Assembly: GCA_016295895.1 (NCBI GenBank) | Contig: JAEDKI010000042.1 | Location: forward strand, 1-13,274 | DNA: 13,274 bases | Origin: Clostridiaceae bacterium | GTDB taxonomy: Bacteria > Bacillota > Clostridia > Oscillospirales > Acutalibacteraceae | Reading direction: 5' to 3' | Shown here: positions 5,445-13,274 of the stretch, one piece after another | Layout of the letters: the number at the start of each line of letters is the position of its first letter | How positions within the stretch are numbered: position 1 is the first letter of the stretch | Translations under genes and position numbers: made by a program | The notes under the pieces: generated by a model | Database searches by the model: none | Told to the model about the DNA's origin: nothing | Seen by the model: the letters and a program-made list of their open reading frames with translations, nothing else

Positions 5445-6779
5445 GTGAATTACATTGAGAAAGATACTCCCTGCGGAAAAATAAAGGGAATCGAAAATGA
5501 AAACTGTTATGAATTCAGGGGGATACGGTATGCCCGTGCGGGCAGATTTGAATACCCGAAGCAGGAAAAGGAGTGGAGCGGAGTTTATGACGCAACCGAA
5601 TTCAAAGCCTGCTGTTTTCAGCACCGTGCTTTTGAAGAGGACGCAGTTGTTAATCCGTTTTATCACAAGGAGTTCCGCAAAGGGTTAAGCTTTACATACA
5701 GCGAGGATTGTCTGTTTCTGAATATCTTTGCTCCGAAAAATGCGGATAAAACGCCTGTTCTGATTTTTATTCACGGCGGAAGCTTCACGGGCGGAAGCTC
5801 GGATGAGGGGCATATCAGAGGCAACCGCTTCGGAACCGATGTCGTAACCGTAACGATTAATTACCGTCTCGGACCTTTCGGCTTCTGTGCCCACCCCGAG
5901 CTGACCGATGAAAACGGCGTTTGCGGAAATTTCGGGCTTTACGATCAGACCGCCGCAATCCGATGGGTAATTGACAATATATCCGCTTTCGGCGGCGATC
6001 CTGACAGAATCACCCTTATGGGTCAGAGCGCAGGCGCAATGAGCGTTGATATTCACCTCAACAATCCTATGCTTAAAGGGCGTATCTCGGGCGCAATAAT
6101 GCTCAGCGGCGCAGGGCTTCAAAGATGCCTGCTAAAGCCTCTGACAGTCGAAAAAATCAAGCCGTTCTGGGATAAGATAATGCTCAATGCGGGCGTTTCC
6201 TCGATGAATGAGCTGAAACAAATCGGCGCAAAAGAGCTTTATTATTCATGGCTCAAGGCGTGCAAAGAGAGCAAGTTCAGCATGCCGTATACTTTCCCCG
6301 TTTACGACGGAAATCTTTTGACAAAGGAAAGCTTCAGCATAAAAACCTTGCCTGATATTCCGCAGATTCTCGGCACGACCTGCACGGATATGATTCCGAT
6401 TGTGCTGGAATGCGTAACCAAAAAATGGGCGAATTATGCCGAAAAGCACAATTCAAAACCCTGCTTTGTATATAATTTCAACAGATGGCTTCCGGGCGAC
6501 GATATGGGCGCATGGCATGCCGCCGATCTGCTTTATGTTTTCTCAACTCTCGATTTCAATTGGAGACCGTTTGAAGATATTGATTACCGTATCTCGGAAC
6601 AGCTTGCCGGCGCAATCGTTGCTTTTGTCAGAACGGGGAATCCGAACAACAGGGATGTTCCCGAATGGAGACCGGGCGGCAAAGAGCCGATGAGCTTCAG
6701 CGAGAGTTCAGCATGCGAAAGATGGAAAACGAAGGATAATATAAAATTCACTTTTAACGGCAAAGGCAAAACTGTATAG
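5445..6779 (+). CDS. Type-B carboxylesterase (alpha/beta hydrolase)
   Basis: The GTG at 5445 gives 444 residues starting (M)NYIEKDTPCGKIKG, preceded by GGAG at 5429-5432 at a slightly long 12-base spacing. A TTG at 5427 is also open but has no ribosome site. Type-B esterase features appear in order: RGIRYA (25-30), SEDCLFLNIF (86-95), oxyanion loop HGGSFTGGSS (110-119), GDPDRITLMGQSAGA with nucleophile S195, and WHAADLLYVF with catalytic H358. The acid is probably D315 in GTTCTDMI. Two departures are visible: the elbow reads GQSAG rather than GESAG, and the protein is shorter than the usual 500 or so residues. There is no signal peptide, so it should act in the cytoplasm on esters such as acetylated sugars. 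It leads the operon ahead of a sugar symporter. Natural substrate unknown. Confidence 0.9.
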   Translation: MNYIEKDTPCGKIKGIENENCYEFRGIRYARAGRFEYPKQEKEWSGVYDATEFKACCFQHRAFEEDAVVNPFYHKEFRKGLSFTYSEDCLFLNIFAPKNADKTPVLIFIHGGSFTGGSSDEGHIRGNRFGTDVVTVTINYRLGPFGFCAHPELTDENGVCGNFGLYDQTAAIRWVIDNISAFGGDPDRITLMGQSAGAMSVDIHLNNPMLKGRISGAIMLSGAGLQRCLLKPLTVEKIKPFWDKIMLNAGVSSMNELKQIGAKELYYSWLKACKESKFSMPYTFPVYDGNLLTKESFSIKTLPDIPQILGTTCTDMIPIVLECVTKKWANYAEKHNSKPCFVYNFNRWLPGDDMGAWHAADLLYVFSTLDFNWRPFEDIDYRISEQLAGAIVAFVRTGNPNNRDVPEWRPGGKEPMSFSESSACERWKTKDNIKFTFNGKGKTV

Positions 6780-6818
6780 TCTGTTCCAAACAAAAATAAA
6801 GTGCAAGGAGAAATATAC

Positions 6819-8222
6819 ATGACGGAAGAAAGACAAACTCACGGAATCAAAGCTGTTGATAAAATAGGCTATGCCCTGGGCGACATGGGCGGTCTGCTGA
6901 CCTTTTCTCTCGTTAATTCATTTCTGACAATGTTCTATACCGACATTCTGGGTATTGCAAACGCATCAATCACCGTTCTGATGCTTGTTGCAAGAATCTG
7001 GGATGCGGTTAACGACCCGATGTGGGGCGCATTTATCGATTCACGCCGCCCGACCAAGCACGGCAGATTCCGCCCCTATATTATCGGAGCTTCAATACCT
7101 CTTGCCGCTGCGGCATTTCTGATGTTCCTCAAGCTTCCGGGTCTGACCGACGGGCAGTATCTCATCTATGCGTATGTTACTTATATCATTTACGGAATGA
7201 TGTATACGGGCGTCAACATTCCCTACGGCTCGCTTGCATCCGTCATCACCGACGATGAAATAGAGCGTTCATCGCTTTCTATGTGGCGTTCCGTCGGAGC
7301 GGGCTTGGGCGGTTTGCCTGCTCAGATTCTCCTTCCTCTGTTTGTTTATTCAACCGTTGCGGGCGTCAAGGTTCTTGACGGCAAAAAGCTCAGCATGGCA
7401 GTCGGCGTGCTTTCCCTGCTGACCGTTGCGGCGTTCTTCATGCATTTCAAGCTCACCAAAGAGAGAGTAACGGTTTCCGAGAGTCAGAGCAAAAGCAACT
7501 ATAACATTTTCAGAAGCATTAAAATGCTCCTGAAGAACAAACCGTTTCTTGCCCTCTGCGGAGTATCAATGCTGCTGATTTGCTTCCAGATGTATACACA
7601 GACGGTTTATAACTATCTTTTCAAAAATTTCTATGAGAAGCCCGGGCTTTACAGCATTGTTACCATATGCACATATCTGCCCATGGCAATGTTCCTGCCG
7701 GTTATGAGCAAGCTTGTCCGCAGATTCGGCAAGAAAGAAATATGCAGCGCAGGAATCGCATTTGCGGCGGTTATCAATATCGTTATGTATCTTTTCGGCC
7801 ATACAGCCCTTGCTTCAAATCCGTATCTTTTCCTTGTCATGACCTTCCTTTCGGGAGCGGGTCAGACCTTCCTCGTTCTTGAAATCTGGGCGATGGTTAT
7901 GGATGTTATCGACTATCACGAGCTGCTTTCGGGCAGGCGTGAGGAAAGCACGGCATATTCTTTCTATTCGTTCGTCAGAAAGCTCGGTCAGACTGCCGCA
8001 GGAGCGGGCGTTCCCGCAATCCTTGAGCTTATCGGCTATAACGGAAAGCTTTCGGTTCAGCCTCCCGAGGTTATCGAAAAGCTTTACGGCATTTCGACCC
8101 TTGTTCCCGCAATTATTCTGACTGCGCTGTTCGTTCTGCTTTTCTTCTGCTACAGACTTTCCAAAAATGAGCTTGTGAAGCTTCAGGCAGAGCTTCAGTC
8201 TGCCCGCCAAAATCAAGCATAA
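6819..8222 (+). CDS. GPH-family sugar:cation symporter (MFS), second copy
   Basis: The ATG at 6819 follows AAGGAG (6805-6810); an in-frame GTG at 6801 lies before that site and is not used. The 467-residue, roughly 12-TM protein opens with the classic KIGYALGDMG (15-24) and FYTDILGI (39-46). It has D62, NDP (65-67) and GRFRP (82-86) in loop 2-3, and MDVIDYHELLSGRREES (361-377) in the late cytoplasmic loop. It fits the GPH family better than the first copy, and the two are clearly different proteins rather than a recent duplication: the loop 2-3 motif is HGRFRP here and WGRRRP there. It probably takes up a glycoside with Na+ or H+. It sits 39 bases after the esterase and 43 before the signalling genes, with no terminator at either gap. 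Confidence 0.94.
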   Translation: MTEERQTHGIKAVDKIGYALGDMGGLLTFSLVNSFLTMFYTDILGIANASITVLMLVARIWDAVNDPMWGAFIDSRRPTKHGRFRPYIIGASIPLAAAAFLMFLKLPGLTDGQYLIYAYVTYIIYGMMYTGVNIPYGSLASVITDDEIERSSLSMWRSVGAGLGGLPAQILLPLFVYSTVAGVKVLDGKKLSMAVGVLSLLTVAAFFMHFKLTKERVTVSESQSKSNYNIFRSIKMLLKNKPFLALCGVSMLLICFQMYTQTVYNYLFKNFYEKPGLYSIVTICTYLPMAMFLPVMSKLVRRFGKKEICSAGIAFAAVINIVMYLFGHTALASNPYLFLVMTFLSGAGQTFLVLEIWAMVMDVIDYHELLSGRREESTAYSFYSFVRKLGQTAAGAGVPAILELIGYNGKLSVQPPEVIEKLYGISTLVPAIILTALFVLLFFCYRLSKNELVKLQAELQSARQNQA

Positions 8223-8265
8223 TTTCCTGACGAATAAAAAATCCGAAATCAAAGGGGGTGCGCCC

Positions 8266-9918
8266 GTGAAAAGAATAAAGCCAAAGGACAGATTTCCCGC
8301 CGTATTGGCTCTGACGATGTTCGGCTTGACGGGAATCCTGAAATCTCTCAGGATTGAATCCCCCTCAATCAGAGATTTCATTTTTGTGCTGACAAATGCC
8401 GTGTTTCTCGGCATAATAATCTGGTGGATGATTTACACGCAGAGAAGCCTCCTTTCAAAGAAAATGAGAGCTATGATAACGGCGCTCTCTCTGCTGATGA
8501 TGTTCTATATATTTGTCAGAAACTGTAAATACAGATATTTTTATGAAATTGAAATTGCATGCAGATATCTTTGGTATCTGTATTATCTGCCCCAGCTTTT
8601 TGCTCCGCTGATTGCTTTTGCGGTTGCGGACAGAGTCGGCAAAACCGAAGAAAGCAGGCTGTCAAAGGTTTATATCATGCTTTTCGCTGTCGCAGGGGTT
8701 TTGCTTCTCGGAATATTGACCAACGATTTCCATCAGCTTGCATTCAGATTTAATCCCGGCTTTGAAAACTGGAACGACGATTACGATTACGGACCGCTGT
8801 TTTATGCGGTTGCCGTCTGGGTATATTTCTGGATTTTTGCCGCAGTCGGCTTGCTGAGCTATAAGTGCAAGGCGGTCAATAAAAAAGCAGAATTGGTTCC
8901 GATATTCTGGCTTGCCGTCGGCACGGCTTACATAATCTTACTCAGCTTCAAAAGCTCGTCTTTGCCTTTTCAGCTTCCCGAAACGCATTGCTTCATCTTT
9001 ATTGCGGTTATTGAAAGCTGCATCAGAATAGGCTTGCTCCCGTCAAACACGGGATACCGGGAGTTTATTTCAAATTCAAGCGCCGCCGTTCAGATTGCGG
9101 ATTCGGGCGGAAATGTTGTTTACAGCTCCAAGAACGCAGTTCCTTTGACTGCGGAGCAGATGAAGCTTGCGGTAAAAGAAACCGTTTATATCGACAAAGA
9201 CACTCTCCTGCATTCGAAACCGGTCAGCGGAGGAAACATCTTCTGGACCGACGATATTTCTGCGGTTAACAAAATTATCGATGAGCTTATCGAAATCGGT
9301 GACGGACTGAACGAAAAGAGCCGTCTGCTCAAAGCCGAGGCGGATTTAAAAGAGCAGCAGGCGAGAATCGAAGAACAGAACAGGCTCTATGACTCGATTT
9401 CCGTTCTGGTAAAGCCTCAGCTTGACAGAATTGCGGAGCTTATCGAAAATGAGGGCAGCCTTAACCGCAATATGCCGCTTATCTGCGTGCTTTTGTGCTA
9501 TATCAAGCGCAGAGCTAATCTGACTTTGATTGCCGACGGTGCGGAAACTCTCGATGTCAGAGAGCTTTTTCTCAGCGTCAAGGAGTCTTCCGAATATCTG
9601 AAGCTTTACGGAGCGCCTGCAAGCGTCTTTTGCGACGGAGAATTTACTGCGAGTGCAGAAACCGTTCTGCTTGCCTTCGACTTTTGGCAGGCGGTGATTG
9701 AAGCCTTTCTGCCGGGGCTTGAGGCAGTCATGGCAAAGCTTTCGGAAGAAAACGGAGCGTTTGTTATGAAAATAACGGCGGATTGTGAGCTTGAATTTTC
9801 CTTGCCCGAAAAGCTTCGTGACAGAATTGAAAATGCAAAAGGGGAACTGCGCTCCGTAAGCGAGGACGGAACACGGTTCATAACGCTTATTCTGCCGAAA
9901 GGCGGTGACGGAAAATGA
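8266..9918 (+). CDS. Multi-TM PAS sensor with a degenerate kinase-like C-terminus
   Basis: GTG 8266 follows AAAGGGGGTG. The 550-residue protein has seven or eight hydrophobic segments (about 11-27, 37-57, 67-85, 100-122, 134-152, 177-198, 210-227, 241-258), resembling the N-terminal 7TM region of some Clostridia histidine kinases. A PAS-like stretch (262-330) and a coiled coil (about 333-380) follow. The tail (about 380-550) runs like a dimerisation plus ATPase region, ending in GTRFITLILP as kinases do. However, there is no phospho-accepting His box, no N-box Asn (the place reads LLAFDFWQAVIEAFLPG) and no glycine-rich G-box. It is probably a sensing partner or pseudokinase for the histidine kinase encoded next, whose ATG overlaps its TGA by four bases. 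The domain reading was made by eye; function is inferred. Confidence 0.75.
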   Translation: MKRIKPKDRFPAVLALTMFGLTGILKSLRIESPSIRDFIFVLTNAVFLGIIIWWMIYTQRSLLSKKMRAMITALSLLMMFYIFVRNCKYRYFYEIEIACRYLWYLYYLPQLFAPLIAFAVADRVGKTEESRLSKVYIMLFAVAGVLLLGILTNDFHQLAFRFNPGFENWNDDYDYGPLFYAVAVWVYFWIFAAVGLLSYKCKAVNKKAELVPIFWLAVGTAYIILLSFKSSSLPFQLPETHCFIFIAVIESCIRIGLLPSNTGYREFISNSSAAVQIADSGGNVVYSSKNAVPLTAEQMKLAVKETVYIDKDTLLHSKPVSGGNIFWTDDISAVNKIIDELIEIGDGLNEKSRLLKAEADLKEQQARIEEQNRLYDSISVLVKPQLDRIAELIENEGSLNRNMPLICVLLCYIKRRANLTLIADGAETLDVRELFLSVKESSEYLKLYGAPASVFCDGEFTASAETVLLAFDFWQAVIEAFLPGLEAVMAKLSEENGAFVMKITADCELEFSLPEKLRDRIENAKGELRSVSEDGTRFITLILPKGGDGK

Positions 9919-11225
9919 GAACTTTTTTTGAACTGCCGGACTTGCTTGTTGCGCTTATTATCACCGCCTTCGGTGCTGTTATGGCGGCGGATCTTTACGG
10001 CGTTATCGTTTGTTCGATTTATAAAGTTAAACTTCGCAATTCGATTTTTCCTTATGCGCTGTTTGCGGCGTCGTTTCTGAGCCTTTTTGTTCTGATAGGT
10101 GGCCATGGCGTCAAAGACGGTGAATATTATTTGTTATCTGTTTATGATTTTGCAAATTCTCTGCCTGCTTTTGCCGTTGTTTCGGCTTTGTTCGTTCTGG
10201 CGGCGCTCTCCTGCGTCCTGTTTATCCTGTCAGGCAGATGGAGAAAGAACAACATAACTCCCATGTCAATCAAAGAGGGCGTTGACAAGCTCCCGACGGG
10301 TCTTTGCTGTTGCAACGAAAACGGCGTACCGAAGCTTGTCAATCACAGAATGGACGATTTTTGCCGCATCATAACGGGTCAGCCGCTGTTTGACGGCTCG
10401 GAATTGTGGAACAGCCTCAAAAGCGGAGAAACCGTCGGAGGAAGCTATGCGGTAACAAAAGGTGAAAAGCCGATAATACGCTTGCCCGACGGCGAGGTCA
10501 GAAGCTTCAGCAGAAACAAAATGACGGTTGACGGAAAAATTATTTACGAAATAACCGCCGCAGACATTACCGAGCAATACGCTCTGAGCTGTCAGCTTCA
10601 GGAATATAACGAGGGCTTGTCTCAGGTGAACGCCCGACTCGAATATTACGGCGAAACCATAGCGGATATGACAAGAGAGAAAGAAATACTTGCCGCAAAA
10701 GTCAGCATTCACGACAGCCTCGGCAAGGCTCTGCTCGCTTCAAAGCGTTATATTGAGCAAGGCGAAGCCGCAGTTGATACAAAAATTTTGCTCAATATTC
10801 TCAGAAGCAGTGTTTCGCTTTTGAGAAACGAATCCGACGCCGAGGGTGAGGAAAGCTCGCTTGACGAGCTTTATGAAGCCGCTTCGCTGATGGGGATTAC
10901 TCTGACCGTCAATGGCGATATTCCCGAAAGTGACAGCAGAATAATGAGATTTATCATGAGCGGAGCGAGGGAATGCCTGACGAACGCCGTTCATCATGCC
11001 AAGGCTGAAAATCTTGAAATAAGCGTTGAGAAAAACGGAGCATATTATATCATTGAATATAAAAATGACGGCGTTCCTCCCGACAAAAAGGTGGTTGAGG
11101 GCGGAGGACTTTCGTATCTTCGCCGCAAGGTTGAAAATGCGGGCGGAGAAATGCAGATAAGCTCTGCACCGAGATTTGTTCTGAAATTGAAAATTCCCGA
11201 AAAGGAGGCGCTGTTCGGTGATTAA
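9915..11225 (+). CDS. Membrane sensor histidine kinase with HDxLG phospho-acceptor
   Basis: This 436-residue protein has three or four membrane segments (about 8-33, 46-62, 83-106), a PAS-like domain (about 124-220, opening DKLPTGLCCCNENGVP) and a coiled coil (220-262). VSIHDSLGKALL (263-274) supplies phospho-acceptor H266 in the HD-type box paired with NarL-like regulators. The ATPase domain shows ECLTNAVHHAKAENL (353-367, N-box N357), EYKNDGVPPD (381-390) and GGGLSYLRRKVENAGG (396-411). It should autophosphorylate and pass phosphate to the response regulator that follows, whose start overlaps its end by eight bases. The small membrane part suggests that it relies on the preceding multi-TM protein for signal input. 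A run of three Cys (131-133) in the PAS domain is unusual. The call as a histidine kinase is firm; the signal is unknown. Confidence 0.92.
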   Translation: MRTFFELPDLLVALIITAFGAVMAADLYGVIVCSIYKVKLRNSIFPYALFAASFLSLFVLIGGHGVKDGEYYLLSVYDFANSLPAFAVVSALFVLAALSCVLFILSGRWRKNNITPMSIKEGVDKLPTGLCCCNENGVPKLVNHRMDDFCRIITGQPLFDGSELWNSLKSGETVGGSYAVTKGEKPIIRLPDGEVRSFSRNKMTVDGKIIYEITAADITEQYALSCQLQEYNEGLSQVNARLEYYGETIADMTREKEILAAKVSIHDSLGKALLASKRYIEQGEAAVDTKILLNILRSSVSLLRNESDAEGEESSLDELYEAASLMGITLTVNGDIPESDSRIMRFIMSGARECLTNAVHHAKAENLEISVEKNGAYYIIEYKNDGVPPDKKVVEGGGLSYLRRKVENAGGEMQISSAPRFVLKLKIPEKEALFGD

Positions 11226-11850
11226 TGTTATGGTTGTTGAGGATCAGGCGATGCCGAGACAGCTTTTTGAATCGATTATCGCATCAAGCGGCAGATACAG
11301 CCTTGTTCATTCAATAAAAAACGCCGACATGGCGGATATTTACTGCGAAAAGTCTGAAATCGATCTTATTCTGATGGATGTTTGCACAGCCATGAATTCC
11401 AGCGGGCTTGAAGCGACAAAAAGGATAAAATCGAAATATCCCGTAATAAAAATTATAATTGTTACCTCCATGCCCGAGGTATCGTTCATAAAACGGGCGA
11501 GGGAAGCGGGAGCGAACAGCTTCTGGTACAAGGAAACCGACGAACACACCGTTCTGGAGATAATGGACAGAACAATGGCGGGCGAATCGGTTTATCCCGA
11601 CAAAACTCCCGTTGTCAGCTTCGGAATAACCGACAGCGGCGATTTCAGCGACCGAGAGCTTGAAGTGCTCCGTGAGCTGACGAGCGGCGACACGAACGCC
11701 GCCATCGGAGAACGGCTCGGAATGTCGCAGTATACCGTGCGTGATTATATTCAAACCATGCTTGAAAAAACGGGTTTCCGCTCAAGAACCGAGCTTGCGG
11801 TCAAAGCCCGTGAAAGCGGATTGGTTATTCTTGACCGCCGTGACATATAA
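11218..11850 (+). CDS. NarL/LuxR-type response regulator
   Basis: GTG 11218 follows AAGGAGG at ten bases and overlaps the kinase stop by eight. The 210-residue protein has a receiver domain with VVEDQ (E8, D9), phospho-accepting D54 in LILMDVC, T83 in IVTSMP and K105 in YKET. It ends in a LuxR-type helix-turn-helix (about 143-203): FSDRELEVLRELTSGDTNAAI, then GERLGMSQYTVRDYIQTML. It is the DNA-binding output of the adjacent kinase. Likely targets are its own operon promoter at 5383, where TTTGAT repeats are seen, or the convergent GH42 gene; neither is proven. It ends operon 2. Confidence 0.94.
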   Translation: MINVMVVEDQAMPRQLFESIIASSGRYSLVHSIKNADMADIYCEKSEIDLILMDVCTAMNSSGLEATKRIKSKYPVIKIIIVTSMPEVSFIKRAREAGANSFWYKETDEHTVLEIMDRTMAGESVYPDKTPVVSFGITDSGDFSDRELEVLRELTSGDTNAAIGERLGMSQYTVRDYIQTMLEKTGFRSRTELAVKARESGLVILDRRDI

Positions 11851-11896
11851 AAAACAGCAGAGGACGCCGATAAACGCAATCCTCTGCTGTTTTTTT
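11851..11896. terminator. Bidirectional intrinsic terminator
   Basis: AAAACAGCAGAGGA (11851-11864) is a perfect 14-base inverted match to TCCTCTGCTGTTTT (11880-11893) around a 15-base loop. T-rich tracts lie on the exit side in both directions (seven T to 11896 on the plus strand, six on the minus strand). It ends operon 2 immediately after the response regulator stop, and also serves the convergent GH42 gene, whose final codons overlap the right arm. Confidence 0.92.
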
Positions 11897-13274
11897 ATAT
11901 ATTCTTTTCGAGCATCAGCACATCATAGCCGTCAAGTATGACCGAACCGCCGAGCGTTTTGCCCGTTAGCTCGTCTTTCATCTCATTTTCAAGCCTGATG
12001 CTGACGGGACGGTCTTTCATATTGACTGCGAAAATGTATTCTTTATCCTCACAAAGTCTTGAAGAAACAATGATCCCGTCGTCAGCCTCGACGAGCGGTT
12101 TTATTGAAAATTCGTCTTTAATCAGCTTTGCGAGAGCCTCATAAAAATAAACATCGTTGCCGTCGGTTGCGTAAAGCACGGCATAGCCCTTGCCGTATTT
12201 ACGGATTGTGACGGCGGGAGTGCCTTTCAGCCTGCCGCTTGTGAAAACAGCCGCCGATTTTGCTTCTCCGGGCTTTAAGCGGAACAGCTTTCCGTTAATT
12301 TTCGCTCTTGTTCCGTCGGGGAACTCAACCTCGGCAGGTTCGCCCGTCTGCTTTTCAAGCTTTGCCGCAGATATGTTTTCCGTGACATTTGCTGAGCATA
12401 AATCGGCAAAAAGTCCCGGTTCAAGCATTTCTCTCATGCGGTTGAATTCGTCTCTCGTGCCGCATTCCGTGTTCAGAACGGCAATACCGCCGTTTCTGAC
12501 GAAATCCTCAATCTTTTTCGCCTGTTCGGGAGTCGTTATTCTGTGATCAGGCATAACTATCACTTTATAGGGGGACAGATCGTCCTGAATACCGATGACA
12601 TCGACATTTGTCGCAAGTTTGTTCTTAAAACCGCCGTATGCGTTAAAGAATTCCTCGTCATACGGGCCGTCAACAACCCAGCCCTCCGTTCCCCAGCTGT
12701 TTTCGTAGGAATACAGAGCGGCAACCTCTGAAACGGTTTTGGATTTTGCAAATTTCGGATAATGCTCACGAAGCTCCGATGCAAGCCTGCGGAGAACGGG
12801 CTCCGTGTTCTCTCTGTATTGCTTGTCACGCCCTAAAATGCTTTCATACGCCTGCTCTGCGCCGCCTATGGGCGAACGCCATTCAAAGAATACCGTTGCG
12901 AAAGCTCCGTGAGAAACATTCAGCCATGTCTGCGCTCTGATAACGTCTGCCGGAGTGTTTGCGTCGGGCAGGGGAGTTTGCTCCGCAACGATAAATTGAT
13001 GCTTTCCGCAGGAGAGACGGCGGTCAAAGCTGTGCTCCATGCTTGCTCTGAGCTGAACACGGTAGTTTTCGCCGTTGGGCTGACCGACATAATTATCCCA
13101 GCCCGCATAATCAAGATATTCACTGCCCTCAAAGCAGTTGACCGACCAGTTTGCACCCGGCCAGTTGGTGTAAAGAAAACGGTTCGGCGAATGGCGGCGG
13201 ACTGTTTCCGCTTCCATTCTCAAAAGTCTGTTAAAAGTGAACGAAAAATATTTTCTGTAGTCAAGGCGGATTTC
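11895..13274 (-). CDS. GH42-family beta-galactosidase, N-terminus beyond window
   Basis: The reading frame is open to the right edge, so 459 C-terminal residues are visible and the start lies outside; internal TTG or ATG codons near 13217-13223 are not the start. Residues 1-150 are the end of the TIM-barrel: LDYRKYFSFTFNRLL, HSPNRFLYTNW, YLDYAGWDNY, then FIVAEQTPLPDAN with the likely nucleophile E98 (codon 12983-12981), and FFEWRSPIGGAEQAYESIL. The GH42 trimerisation (amidotransferase-like) domain follows, from VSEVAALYSYENSW to about residue 340. A C-terminal beta domain closes the protein. GH42 enzymes release galactose from beta-galactosides, usually in the cytoplasm. The acid/base Glu and substrate-binding N-terminal half cannot be checked here. 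It converges on operon 2 and may share its regulation. Family confident; exact sugar specificity unknown. Confidence 0.9.
   Translation of the reverse strand, partial: EIRLDYRKYFSFTFNRLLRMEAETVRRHSPNRFLYTNWPGANWSVNCFEGSEYLDYAGWDNYVGQPNGENYRVQLRASMEHSFDRRLSCGKHQFIVAEQTPLPDANTPADVIRAQTWLNVSHGAFATVFFEWRSPIGGAEQAYESILGRDKQYRENTEPVLRRLASELREHYPKFAKSKTVSEVAALYSYENSWGTEGWVVDGPYDEEFFNAYGGFKNKLATNVDVIGIQDDLSPYKVIVMPDHRITTPEQAKKIEDFVRNGGIAVLNTECGTRDEFNRMREMLEPGLFADLCSANVTENISAAKLEKQTGEPAEVEFPDGTRAKINGKLFRLKPGEAKSAAVFTSGRLKGTPAVTIRKYGKGYAVLYATDGNDVYFYEALAKLIKDEFSIKPLVEADDGIIVSSRLCEDKEYIFAVNMKDRPVSIRLENEMKDELTGKTLGGSVILDGYDVLMLEKNI

Noticed and set aside
7815..8414. A 199-codon minus-strand frame across the second symporter and the sensor start
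   Set aside because: It is antisense to two well-supported genes and has no recognisable domain or start signals.

Overview
The window looks like chromosomal DNA of a spore-forming Clostridia species, probably a gut Oscillospirales- or Christensenellales-like lineage. The grounds are moderate GC, strong AGGAGG-type ribosome sites, TTGACA/TATAAT promoters, a spoVAC gene, and two GPH-family sugar symporters among carbohydrate genes. The taxonomic guess comes from gene content and style only. No mobile element, CRISPR array, tRNA or rRNA was seen. Coding density is high and no gene-free stretch exceeds about 150 bases.

Left part (1-1262): a leftward gene begins at position 55 and runs off the window edge. 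It sits behind a perfect consensus promoter that has a pair of 8-base direct repeats upstream. To its right an AraC-family regulator is also transcribed leftward, from a promoter back to back with that of the next operon.

Operon 1 (1263-4733, rightward): a CehA/McBA-type PHP metallohydrolase, a GPH sugar:cation symporter and a ChbG/YdjC-type carbohydrate deacetylase, closed by a hairpin terminator. AraC regulator plus transporter plus ChbG-like deacetylase resembles the logic of the chitobiose (chb) operon, but a PHP enzyme stands where a glycosidase would be expected.

Isolated sporulation unit (4782-5343): spoVAC alone, with a candidate forespore-type promoter and terminators on both sides, inserted between two sugar operons and without spoVAD or spoVAE.

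Operon 2 (5383-11896, rightward): a type-B carboxylesterase, a second GPH symporter, a multi-TM kinase-like protein with no recognisable catalytic boxes, a membrane histidine kinase and a NarL/LuxR-type response regulator. A near-consensus extended -10 promoter precedes the first gene. No internal terminator was seen, and the last three genes overlap or nearly touch. Uptake and signalling are therefore probably co-expressed. The split sensor is the most unusual element.

Right part (11895-13274, leftward): a GH42-type beta-galactosidase, converging on operon 2 across a 14-bp bidirectional terminator. Its N-terminal part lies beyond the window.

Taken together (inference), the locus imports acylated oligosaccharides through two symporters, removes acyl groups with the esterase and the deacetylase, and hydrolyses beta-galactosides with GH42. 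It is controlled by an AraC regulator and an unusual three-protein signalling system. The true substrate cannot be read from the sequence.
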